Shown piece by piece: positions 6,790-14,145 of a stretch of 15,533 nt of DNA; the stretch's first letter is position 1; each line of letters begins with the position of its first letter. The translations under genes and the position numbers were made by a program. This stretch comes from Methanosarcinaceae archaeon (GTDB lineage Archaea; Halobacteriota; Methanosarcinia; Methanosarcinales; Methanosarcinaceae). The stretch lies in assembly GCA_030655675.1 (NCBI GenBank), contig JAUSPM010000232.1:1-15533 (forward strand). The letters run 5' to 3'. Under the pieces are notes generated by a model. It was not told where the DNA came from, ran no database searches, and saw only the letters and a program-made list of their open reading frames with translations.

Positions 6790-7260
6790 ATGAAGATCAC
6801 ACCAACTTTAACCGGTGCCACAATAGGTTTTCTTGCAGTGATCATGCAATGGTTATTTGGCGCATCAGGACCGCAGGCATACGGTATATGCATAGCATGC
6901 CATACCCGTGATATGCTTGGTTGGATCGTCAACACATTTACTGCCACAAGTCTGATAGATGTAACCCGCATAGGTTATTCTGCCCCATTGCTGACTGTAC
7001 TCGGTGTATTATTGGGTGCACATTTTTCAGCAATACGACACAATGAATTCGTACCAAAAAAACGTGAAGGTGGAAACATCCGCATGTTTATTCTTGGATT
7101 TCTTGTTATGATATCCGCCCTTATTATTGCAGCATGCCCGATCCGTTTGCTCATCAGAATTGCATATGGAGATTTACTCGCGATTTTCGGAGCAATGTGG
7201 ATGATAGTCGGCGTCATCATTGGAATAATGATCTTGAGGAGGTTTACTTCATGGGGCTGA
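6790..7260 (+). CDS. YeeE/YedE-type sulfur/selenium transporter, first half
   Basis: A 156-residue membrane protein with about four hydrophobic segments (roughly 5-24, 64-80, 98-117 and 126-149). It matches half of the two-fold YeeE/YedE (Sulf_transp) fold, whose members import thiosulfate or are linked to selenium metabolism. Cysteines that could relay sulfur are C34 and C37 in YGICIACHTRD and C116 in AACPIRL, the usual CP-R type motif. The C-I-A-C-H string also fits a heme c motif by chance or design. The gene is followed by its second half with a 10-base overlap, so the two products probably form a heterodimer. The ATG at 6790 follows AGGT after a short spacer. Confidence 0.85.
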   Translation: MKITPTLTGATIGFLAVIMQWLFGASGPQAYGICIACHTRDMLGWIVNTFTATSLIDVTRIGYSAPLLTVLGVLLGAHFSAIRHNEFVPKKREGGNIRMFILGFLVMISALIIAACPIRLLIRIAYGDLLAIFGAMWMIVGVIIGIMILRRFTSWG

Positions 7261-7760
7261 CCATATCGATCGCAACCCTGATAGTCGGCTTTGTAATAGG
7301 TTACATGGGCCAGCGTTCAGGATTGTGCATTATCGGAGGGATTCGTAATTTCTACCTTACAAGAGATACGTATCTGCTAAAAGGTGTACTGGCAATTATC
7401 ATCGTAGCCGGAGCAGGATTTATTGTAACATCTCTTGTAGGTGGGCCCGCACAGGATTTCCCTGCGTTTAGTGAAGGCATATCCGAAGTTGGATCACTCT
7501 ATAATGCCTGCAAAGACCCACTAAACATCAATAATAATACTAACAACACAAACATCCTGAGTTATATTTTTTTAAGCCTGCTGGGTGGTTTAGGTCTTGG
7601 AATATTTTCAGTTCTTGCAATCGGCTGCCCATTTAGGCAACATGTTCGCACATCAGAAGGAGATAAAGGTTCATTTGCCTATATCATAGGTTTTTATCTG
7701 GCTGCACTTGTGTTCGGGTTTACGATAAAACCAATGATCACCATTATTTTTGGAGTATAA
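7251..7760 (+). CDS. YeeE/YedE-type sulfur/selenium transporter, second half
   Basis: A 169-residue membrane protein with hydrophobic segments at about 3-20, 43-64, 103-124 and 142-167. The family signatures are GQRSGLCIIGGIRNFYLTRD (C26) and AIGCPFRQHVRTSEGD (C126). In YeeE of bacteria, conserved cysteines in such positions line the thiosulfate path. A very strong ribosome binding site, GAGGAGGT (7236-7243), lies 7 bases before the ATG inside the end of the first-half gene, so the split is real and not a frameshift. A long loop (about 65-102) rich in Asn between helices is unusual. Confidence 0.87.
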   Translation: MGLTISIATLIVGFVIGYMGQRSGLCIIGGIRNFYLTRDTYLLKGVLAIIIVAGAGFIVTSLVGGPAQDFPAFSEGISEVGSLYNACKDPLNINNNTNNTNILSYIFLSLLGGLGLGIFSVLAIGCPFRQHVRTSEGDKGSFAYIIGFYLAALVFGFTIKPMITIIFGV

Positions 7761-7767
7761 ATTCAGA

Positions 7768-8295
7768 ATGAAACAAAAAGAACCCATGTCCCATAAAGCA
7801 GCACTTATATTATTTGACGATGCAAACACTGCAATACGTGCCGAATATACTCTAAAGAAAGATGGGTTTGAAGTGTCACTCGTAGCACCCCCTCCGGGGA
7901 TTCGCAAAGGATGCGACCTTGGAGTAAAAGTCAAATCTTCACATCAAATTGAAGTGATGAAATGTCTTGATGAGAAAAATATATACTTTATAGACCTGAT
8001 AGGATTTACCGGAGGAGCGGAACATGTGGAATTTACCACATTCAAGGAACTTGATGGCTATATAATGGTAAAATCGGGAAATATGAAACTTACATTCAAA
8101 AAGGACAACGGAATGATCGTTAACATATCAGGCGGAGGTTGTCCCGACATACCATACCTTGCAAAACGACTTGTTGGCACCAAACTGAACTCTGCCCCAA
8201 ATCCAATGGAGATCGGACATTCCCTTTGTGCATATCTGCTTGACAGAGCACTCTGTGAAGCAAAAACAATGTACATGGAGGAAAATCAGTGTTAG
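7768..8295 (+). CDS. DUF3343 (Se/S carrier-like) protein with an extra Cys-containing C-terminal domain
   Basis: A 175-residue soluble protein. Residues about 9-80 match the DUF3343 fold: a start AALILFDDANTAIRAEYTL, then APPPGIRKGC, where C49 is the conserved candidate sulfur or selenium carrier residue. Residues about 95-170 form a second domain I do not recognise. Its notable elements are SGGGCPDIPYLAKRL (C125), an AP-NP-EIG turn and cysteines C154 and C163. The ATG at 7768 is preferred over a TTG at 7750; GGAG lies 12 bases upstream. The gene sits directly after the split transporter and overlaps the next gene by 7 bases, so it may receive sulfur or selenium from the transporter (inference). 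Confidence 0.75.
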   Translation: MKQKEPMSHKAALILFDDANTAIRAEYTLKKDGFEVSLVAPPPGIRKGCDLGVKVKSSHQIEVMKCLDEKNIYFIDLIGFTGGAEHVEFTTFKELDGYIMVKSGNMKLTFKKDNGMIVNISGGGCPDIPYLAKRLVGTKLNSAPNPMEIGHSLCAYLLDRALCEAKTMYMEENQC

Positions 8296-9161
8296 TTTTA
8301 GCAGGTACGGTTCCTCTGGATGATCCCTATATAATTGAGGGAACGGCGGCGATCGTTAATGGCAAACTCAAAGTGAGTGAACATTATCTTGACATATCTG
8401 CCGGTACATCGGCAATGGGAGCCGCTGCCACAATAACGTCATCGTACCTTGGCATCGAACCCCCATACTGCGTTCTTGCAGGTGATCTTGGCCAGGGTGA
8501 CGGCAGTACGAACCTTTATTCATATCTTCGTGATAAACTTTTTTCAACTGCACCCGGTGTTGTCACTCTCCATTATATGATGCCAAAGATATATGAGATG
8601 GTAGACTTTGGTTTCGCTCTTGAAGAGAGCAAACATAAACCATTGCTTGTGGCTGATGCAGGTGCAATGTATGGAGCCAAAATATCAGGTATAGGACATG
8701 TATTTGACCTGTTCACACCAGATAAAGGAGAAATGGCTTTCCTCGCAGACCCGGATGCTGCACATCCGATGTTCGTTAATGAGAACCTGTACGATTTCCC
8801 GGATGAAAGAATACCGGAAATTGTGAAAAATGCATATCGAACCAATCCATTGCCGTATAACCTGCTGATTAAAGGCAGTGTGGACTACGTGGTACAAAAC
8901 GGCAGCATCACCAAAACAGTTGATAGACCAAATCTTCCGGCAATGGAAGCGGTAGGTGGAACAGGAGATACCCTTACAGGCATTGTATCGGCACTCATAC
9001 AAAGTGGTGAATCTATTGAAAACGCATGCTACAAAGCTGCAATGATTAACAGGATTGCTGGGGAATATTGTAAAATAAAACCGAACACCCAAATTCCAAA
9101 ATTGATAAATAGCATCCCACAGGCATTGGAGTTTGTTATGGATGGTGACGGTCTTGAATAA
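8289..9161 (+). CDS. Divergent NAD(P)H-hydrate dehydratase/ribokinase-fold protein
   Basis: A 290-residue protein starting at GTG with GGAGG (8277-8281) 7 bases upstream. The C-terminal half has the hallmarks of the YjeF C-terminal (NNRD) and ribokinase superfamily: TPDKGE at 143-148, equivalent to the TPHxGE motif with Asp in place of His, and GGTGDTLTG at 223-231, the anion hole and catalytic Asp. VADAGAMYGAK (121-131) is also family-like. Typical NNRD enzymes repair hydrated NAD(P)H using ADP or ATP. The N-terminal 60 residues diverge, and the fused epimerase domain common in archaeal Nnr is absent. Placement in a sulfur/selenium-type operon suggests a specialised role rather than simple repair (inference). 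Confidence 0.7.
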   Translation: MLVLAGTVPLDDPYIIEGTAAIVNGKLKVSEHYLDISAGTSAMGAAATITSSYLGIEPPYCVLAGDLGQGDGSTNLYSYLRDKLFSTAPGVVTLHYMMPKIYEMVDFGFALEESKHKPLLVADAGAMYGAKISGIGHVFDLFTPDKGEMAFLADPDAAHPMFVNENLYDFPDERIPEIVKNAYRTNPLPYNLLIKGSVDYVVQNGSITKTVDRPNLPAMEAVGGTGDTLTGIVSALIQSGESIENACYKAAMINRIAGEYCKIKPNTQIPKLINSIPQALEFVMDGDGLE

Positions 9162-10143
9162 AATAATTGTTCTCTTTGCTGTTTTTTGCATTATTATGGT
9201 GATAGTGCCTGCAACCGCTGGCGAATCAATAAAACGGCTGATCGATGATCCAATACCCGATTCAAAACCTGATTGGAATCCAGAAAACAACCTGATAGCA
9301 TTCCAGTCAGACCGTGGCGAGAGTGCAGATATATGGGTCATGAAACCTGATGGAAGCGATCTGAAACAATTGACTACAAACCTCACACTGGACCTATATG
9401 CTTCATGGAGTCCTGATGGGACTATGATCACATTTTATTCTGACAGAACCGGAGGCAGTGAAATATGGGTTATGAATGCAGACGGCACTAACCAGAAAAA
9501 GATTACTAATAATTCATACTGGGATGGAAACCCTGCATGGGGACCTGATAACAGGATAGCATTTTCCTCAACACAATCAGGCTACATGAAGATATGGGTT
9601 ATGAACGCTGATGGCACCAATCAGATGCAACTTACAACCGGAAACAGTAGTGATGATGCAGTGTCATGGAGTCCAGATGGTCAATATATCACCTTTATAT
9701 CATCACGATCGAATGATGGAGATATTTGGAAAATGAATGTCGGCACAAAAGAATACACACTGTTAGTTTCTGATACTCATTATGAACTTGCCCCACCTGA
9801 TAACGCTTGTCCAAACCTTATGTCAACCGCGTGGAGTCCGGATGGGAACAAGATTGCATTCCACTCATACGCAAGCAGTAGCGGTGCCATATGGATAATG
9901 GATGCTGACGGATCCAATAAAACAATGGTTTATGATAGGAAGGGTGCTGACTACTATTCACCAACATGGAGTCCTGATGGAAATATGATCGCATTTCAGG
10001 AGAAAATACTTGATAGTGAAACAGGCGAATCCAATATAGTCATTCTGGACCTGAACACCACACGCATGATTCCGCAAAATACGGGACTATTTTCGCTGAT
10101 TTGTCTGATTCTAGTCGGCATCATACTCCACAGACGCGATTGA
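9142..10143 (+). CDS. Membrane-anchored six-bladed TolB-like beta-propeller, paralogue 1
   Basis: A 333-residue exported protein with a signal peptide (about 6-28, ending PATAG), six PD40/TolB-type blades and a C-terminal hydrophobic segment followed by HRRD, consistent with a membrane anchor. Blades repeat the pattern W-SPDG-x-I-x-F-x-S-x-R, then IWVMNADGTN and LTT. Such propellers bind proteins or glycans, and no catalytic residues are evident. The start is uncertain: ATG 9142 has GGAG 10 bases upstream, TTG 9154 has GGTGA at a good distance, and TTG 9133 is less likely. The gene overlaps the preceding gene by about 20 bases, so it belongs to that operon. Confidence 0.85.
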   Translation: MVTVLNKIIVLFAVFCIIMVIVPATAGESIKRLIDDPIPDSKPDWNPENNLIAFQSDRGESADIWVMKPDGSDLKQLTTNLTLDLYASWSPDGTMITFYSDRTGGSEIWVMNADGTNQKKITNNSYWDGNPAWGPDNRIAFSSTQSGYMKIWVMNADGTNQMQLTTGNSSDDAVSWSPDGQYITFISSRSNDGDIWKMNVGTKEYTLLVSDTHYELAPPDNACPNLMSTAWSPDGNKIAFHSYASSSGAIWIMDADGSNKTMVYDRKGADYYSPTWSPDGNMIAFQEKILDSETGESNIVILDLNTTRMIPQNTGLFSLICLILVGIILHRRD

Positions 10144-10190
10144 TATCACATTCTTCTGAATATGTAAATATCAGATTGAAGCAACAGTAA

Positions 10191-10200
10191 TAATATAAAT
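10191..10200 (+). promoter_or_regulatory. TATA box candidate of propeller paralogue 2
   Basis: TAATATAAAT lies 30 bases before the ATG at 10230, in the 86-base gap after paralogue 1. Predicted transcription would begin near 10222, giving an almost leaderless mRNA. Confidence 0.4.
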
Positions 10201-10229
10201 ATTGTTCAAACAAGTGGATTTGAGATAAT

Positions 10230-11261
10230 ATGCAAATAATAAATAACCACGATTACAACCATATTCCAATTCATTCAATAATTGCGAAAGTGTCTGTAAT
10301 TCTCTTGTTCCTTATTGGAATTACCATTTTAATCAACTGCGTAGCTGCAGCTTCAGATGGTGCCATACGAATGACCGATACCACAGGTTACGAGAAAGCA
10401 CCCAGTTTCAGTCCTGATGGTAAATATATTGCTTTTGCATCCACACAAAATGGTGATGCTAACATCTGGATCGTTGACACAACGACTCTGGAAATGATAC
10501 AAATAACGTTTGATCCTTCGGAAGATCTATATCCAAAAGGATGGAGTCCAGATGGCAGGAATATCACATTCACATCAAAACGCTCAGGCAACCTGGACAT
10601 CTGGACAATCGATGTTTATAGTAAAAATCTAACACAATTGACCACATATCTGGGACATGATTTCTATTCATCATTCAGCCCCGATGGCACTAAAATTGTA
10701 TTTAATTCAGACAGGTCTGGAAATTCCGATATATGGATTATGGATGCAGACGGTTCGAATCCACAGCAAGTCACAAATGACACATCTGAAGACATGATAC
10801 CTTCATGGGCACCAAATAGCAAAAGTATCCTGTTCCATTCATTACGATCGGGCAATGGTGATGTGTGGATGATCGATTATGACGGCACTAACCTGACACA
10901 AATCACTACACATCCCAGTGATGACTGGGGAGCATCATTTAGTCCTGACGGCAAATATATCACCTTTGATTCTGAACGCACAGGCAATATGGATATATGG
11001 ATCATGAATGCAGACGGCACTAACCTTTTACAATTGACCGATTTTGAAGGAACCGATATGTGCAATATCTGGAGTCCTGATAATAATACAATTGCTTTTT
11101 GGTCAAATCGATATGGCAATGGCGACATATTTACAATTGATAAAACTGCGACAATAAAAGTAAATAGATTTCAGGATACTACATACGCAAGTTTACTGCT
11201 CGTCATTCTTATCGGATTTTTGGGCTACCTCGGTATACGAGCAAAGCGCCAAAACCGATAA
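10230..11261 (+). CDS. Membrane-anchored six-bladed TolB-like beta-propeller, paralogue 2
   Basis: A 343-residue paralogue of the upstream gene, with the same plan: an N-terminal hydrophobic export segment (about 21-41), six PD40-type blades (from FSPDGKYIAFAST near residue 60 to about 308) and a C-terminal helix, ASLLLVILIGFLGYLGI, followed by a basic tail. The blades are more regular than in paralogue 1, with DIWIMDADG-like strands and SD(R/E)RSGN loops. Tandem duplication is the simplest origin. The last 53 bases overlap the 3' end of ccmF on the other strand. The partner or ligand is unknown; an extracytoplasmic location is expected. Confidence 0.87.
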   Translation: MQIINNHDYNHIPIHSIIAKVSVILLFLIGITILINCVAAASDGAIRMTDTTGYEKAPSFSPDGKYIAFASTQNGDANIWIVDTTTLEMIQITFDPSEDLYPKGWSPDGRNITFTSKRSGNLDIWTIDVYSKNLTQLTTYLGHDFYSSFSPDGTKIVFNSDRSGNSDIWIMDADGSNPQQVTNDTSEDMIPSWAPNSKSILFHSLRSGNGDVWMIDYDGTNLTQITTHPSDDWGASFSPDGKYITFDSERTGNMDIWIMNADGTNLLQLTDFEGTDMCNIWSPDNNTIAFWSNRYGNGDIFTIDKTATIKVNRFQDTTYASLLLVILIGFLGYLGIRAKRQNR

Positions 11262-13230
11262 AGGCCATACCAAGCCATAGAAGATTAATAAAAGGTACTA
11301 CTGTAATCGTTATTGGGATCGAAGGCGGTTTATTGGGTTTTGGGTACAGACCATGAAATACAATATTAACATCATTGAGCACACCCCTGACAACCGCAGA
11401 TATGACGTATTCTCCACCAACGTCATCCCTCAGGTATAATGCATCTCTTTTACCTATTGACATCCCATTTTTAGATATATCAACTGTAGCTTTTTGATAC
11501 CAGTTTCCTGTTTCGCTCTGTCCCACATAAAAATCCGAAACCTCTACCAAAGAACCACTCTGCATCTCTTTTGCCACTCCAATTTCATTAATTTCAAATT
11601 CTATATTCTCACTGTACTGGTATTGAGTGCTGACAACCCCTCCAACCAAAGCCAGCACCATCCCCAGATGTATGAGATGAACACCAACTCTGCGAGTATT
11701 GACCTTAGTATTAAATTTAAATTTAAAATTACCTCTCGCACGAATATAGACACTAATAGATACAAAAATCATTGTAGGCAGGAGTGACAATAATAGTGCA
11801 TGCCTAAATAAAAAGTATGTGAAATAACTTTGTACTGATATAGTGATATTTTGAATGACAAAAAGAACAAATGATAGCAAGCCAACTAACAATGTAATTA
11901 TACCCAACTTTCGTTTTCCGACTATTCCATCTAAATTACATGCCCCAAGTGCAATGAATAAAAGTAGAACAAACGGATAACTCCATCTGTTGTAGAAATC
12001 CGAGGAGATGGATATGCCTGCCGGATCTAAAATGCGGACTATCATGGGCAGAGTCAGACCAATAAATGATACCAATGACAGTATCAATAACAATATTATT
12101 GTGAAAAGGTAAAGACTATCTTTCTTTTCGGTATTATATGAAATACTACTGTCATGCCTGTAGATCATCAGGTATAACGTAATCGCACAAATGAGACACA
12201 TCACCAAAAAGATCATGGAATTGTTCATGGTCTCTGTAAACTCATGTATTGAACCCCATGTTCCGCTTCTAGTAATATGTGTAGCATAAAGCACAAAAAT
12301 GAATGCAGCCACCGTCAACGGCGGCATTATTTTCTTAAAGAGATTATTGTTCTTGCGTGCTGCTGCATGCAGTATTGCAGTTAGAACCATTGGTGGCAAC
12401 AACGATGCGGTCTGAACGGGGTCCCATGTCCATATACCCCAGCCAGCTTCATACGTCCACAGTCCACCGACAAACCCAATGCCGATCACAAAGAATATCC
12501 ATGAGAGTCTTAGCCATGGAACTGACAATTCCAACCATCGTTCATCTTTTTCGTACATATGTGCAATGGCAAATGCAAAAGGAATGGTCAACAGGGCATA
12601 CGCAATAAAAGTCAGTGGCGGATGGATTGCCATCCAGAAATTATCTAGAATCGGATCAAGTCCACTACCATCCGAAATATCAATGTCTAAATAGTAATAG
12701 CCAAACTCATCTCCACCTGGAATGTCAATGCCCGCAGCGGAATAATCAAGACCATATACCGACATAAATGGTGAAGAATTAATGGAAAGTATCAAGAAGA
12801 ATATACCTACCAACAATCCGATTGCTGATGCCCTCTTTATAAATTTGTCATTTAATGACTGTTTTTTTATTGCAAAAAGAAGCAATCCATAAGTCAGCCA
12901 TGTCCATAGCAAGAAAGTGCCTTCCGATCCGGACCATAGTCCGGAGATACGATACAAAAGAGGAGTAGCAAGGTTACTATATGACCATACATAATATACT
13001 GAAAAATCTCCAACAATGAAATAGTATACTAAAAGTACAATACTGAGAGTTAAAAGTGAAACAATAAGATATAGTAGATTTACAGTACGATGTTGTTCAT
13101 TCAAAAATCTGATATGAGACAGATCCAAACTTGATTTTACTGGATATTTGTTCCTAAAAATAATATCCAGTAGTGTCACTACCGAAAGCAGAAAACTTCC
13201 AAATAGTAAATAATCACCTGTTTGAGCCAT
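11209..13230 (-). CDS. ccmF: Cytochrome c heme lyase subunit CcmF
   Basis: A 673-residue polytopic membrane protein, normal length for CcmF, which transfers heme from CcmE to apocytochrome CxxCH sites on the outer face. Visible signatures are LWSGSEGTFLLWTW (98-111), GLDP...MAIHPPLTFIAY (H203), the WWD segment W-G-I-WTWDP (WTWD at 267-270), RSGTWGSIHEF (H329) and RRVGVHLIHLGM (H521), before an extracytoplasmic C-terminal domain and a last helix. The ATG at 13230 has no clear ribosome binding site, and CTTATAGATT lies about 20 bases upstream, so the mRNA may be leaderless. The gene follows the pentaheme cytochrome by 87 bases and converges on propeller paralogue 2. No CcmH-like gene is present here. 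Confidence 0.95.
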   Translation of the reverse strand: MAQTGDYLLFGSFLLSVVTLLDIIFRNKYPVKSSLDLSHIRFLNEQHRTVNLLYLIVSLLTLSIVLLVYYFIVGDFSVYYVWSYSNLATPLLYRISGLWSGSEGTFLLWTWLTYGLLLFAIKKQSLNDKFIKRASAIGLLVGIFFLILSINSSPFMSVYGLDYSAAGIDIPGGDEFGYYYLDIDISDGSGLDPILDNFWMAIHPPLTFIAYALLTIPFAFAIAHMYEKDERWLELSVPWLRLSWIFFVIGIGFVGGLWTYEAGWGIWTWDPVQTASLLPPMVLTAILHAAARKNNNLFKKIMPPLTVAAFIFVLYATHITRSGTWGSIHEFTETMNNSMIFLVMCLICAITLYLMIYRHDSSISYNTEKKDSLYLFTIILLLILSLVSFIGLTLPMIVRILDPAGISISSDFYNRWSYPFVLLLFIALGACNLDGIVGKRKLGIITLLVGLLSFVLFVIQNITISVQSYFTYFLFRHALLLSLLPTMIFVSISVYIRARGNFKFKFNTKVNTRRVGVHLIHLGMVLALVGGVVSTQYQYSENIEFEINEIGVAKEMQSGSLVEVSDFYVGQSETGNWYQKATVDISKNGMSIGKRDALYLRDDVGGEYVISAVVRGVLNDVNIVFHGLYPKPNKPPSIPITITVVPFINLLWLGMAFIGFGALLVYRGSPKIR

Positions 13231-13266
13231 TTTTTCATTGTATATAATCTATAAGATTATGTAGTC

Positions 13267-13299
13267 CAAGTTAATGCGAACGAAGTGAGCATTTTCTTG
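13267..13299. repeat. 33-base hairpin element, copy A
   Basis: The element is CAAG-TT-AATGC, an 11-base loop GAACGAAGTGA, then GCATT-TT-CTTG: a 5-bp inner stem, a 2x2 T/T internal loop and a 4-bp outer stem. It lies in the 87-base gap between the pentaheme cytochrome and ccmF. It has exactly the same geometry as the element at 14146-14178, with compensatory changes. Confidence 0.65.
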
Positions 13300-13317
13300 T
13301 TTACAGATTGATTCCAT

Positions 13318-13818
13318 TTAAGTTATCTTATGAATGGTCTGGATATCCTGGATATGACAAATGTCACAGGTGTAGCCGCGTGTCATGTGTATTGTTATGA
13401 TATTCCCATAACTCGGCTCGGTTGGATCTGGATAACCATGACATGAATCACATATTGAAGACCGATCCGGTAACTTTTGTGGGATTATTGGATCATCAGT
13501 GTGACAAATGCTGCATGTGAAATCGCCAGAGGGGTCTATTAACCTCTGAATATGTAATTCATGTATGTCGAATCCATGACAATCTCCACAGTAATCACTG
13601 CCGTTTATGTGTTTTGCCCTATCCTCCGGAGCTACGTGACAGGCTTTACAATTAATCGTTTGGTCAGGTATTGCTTCAAATTCGGGTATAATCATCTCTT
13701 GTTCGATCTTATCAACTTTATTCGCAAAAACATCTGTTGTTTCTGCCAGATATACAACACTAAGAATTAGCAAAATACCTACAAATACTATCATTGATAA
13801 GTAATTTTTATCACTCAT
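13318..13818 (-). CDS. Membrane-anchored pentaheme c-type cytochrome
   Basis: A 166-residue protein with an N-terminal hydrophobic helix (about 8-25, signal or anchor) and five CxxCH heme-attachment motifs: CKACH (57-61), CGDCH (77-81), CSICH (102-106), CDSCH (123-127) and CDICH (151-155). There are exactly five other histidines in the exported part (H70, H86, H89, H144, H163), so bis-His ligation of all hemes is possible. The role is presumably electron transfer on the outer side of the membrane; the partners are unknown. The start has GGGTG (13828-13832) 9 bases upstream. Its maturation would need the Ccm proteins encoded nearby. It is shorter than the seven-heme MmcA of Methanosarcina. Confidence 0.93.
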   Translation of the reverse strand: MSDKNYLSMIVFVGILLILSVVYLAETTDVFANKVDKIEQEMIIPEFEAIPDQTINCKACHVAPEDRAKHINGSDYCGDCHGFDIHELHIQRLIDPSGDFTCSICHTDDPIIPQKLPDRSSICDSCHGYPDPTEPSYGNIITIHMTRGYTCDICHIQDIQTIHKIT

Positions 13819-13880
13819 ATTTCAAAACACCCGATATCATATTCGAATAATGTATTACACGTCTTAATAACACATATTGG

Positions 13881-13894
13881 TATATATTATATAA
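13881..13894 (-). promoter_or_regulatory. TATA box candidate of the pentaheme cytochrome gene
   Basis: The minus strand reads TTATATAATATATA about 65-75 bases before the ATG at 13818. Transcription from about 13856 would give a leader of some 38 bases containing the GGGTG ribosome binding site. Confidence 0.45.
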
Positions 13895-13928
13895 TTATTT
13901 CTAACTTTTTTTTATAGTATATCTTTTA

Positions 13929-13942
13929 GTAACTATTCAGCC
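13929..13942 (-). repeat. 14-bp inverted repeat, left arm
   Basis: The arm GTAACTATTCAGCC is the exact reverse complement of the arm at 14111-14124; the arms are 168 bases apart. An AAAAGATATA-like stretch lies outside this arm, and a CTTTTATAGATATA stretch lies outside the other. Confidence 0.55.
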
Positions 13943-14110
13943 ATCCTTAAGACTAGATGCCGATGGCGAAAATCTGTTTATTTGTGTGCATGGTAGTACA
14001 TTTTTTAGTTTTTAATACAGAGTCTAATTCCATCGATTTTAAAGGTGTTTGACAGTTGTGTGTAATTATCTATTTGGAGTATATTCAGTCTAAAGATAAC
14101 GTTTATGTAG

Positions 14111-14124
14111 GGCTGAATAGTTAC
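14111..14124 (+). repeat. 14-bp inverted repeat, right arm
   Basis: GGCTGAATAGTTAC pairs exactly with 13929-13942. It lies 21 bases before hairpin copy B. Together the arms bound a 196-base segment without a gene, as expected for a small non-autonomous element or for binding sites of one regulator. Confidence 0.55.
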
Positions 14125-14145
14125 ATCTTTTATAGATATATAGTG

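Noticed and set aside
7251..7260. Frameshift in a single YeeE gene
   Set aside because: A strong ribosome binding site and an ATG that starts a family-typical N-terminus show a deliberate two-gene split.
8685..9431. 248-codon minus-strand open frame
   Set aside because: It lies antisense across two well-supported genes (the NNRD-like protein and propeller 1), with unusual composition and no recognisable domain.
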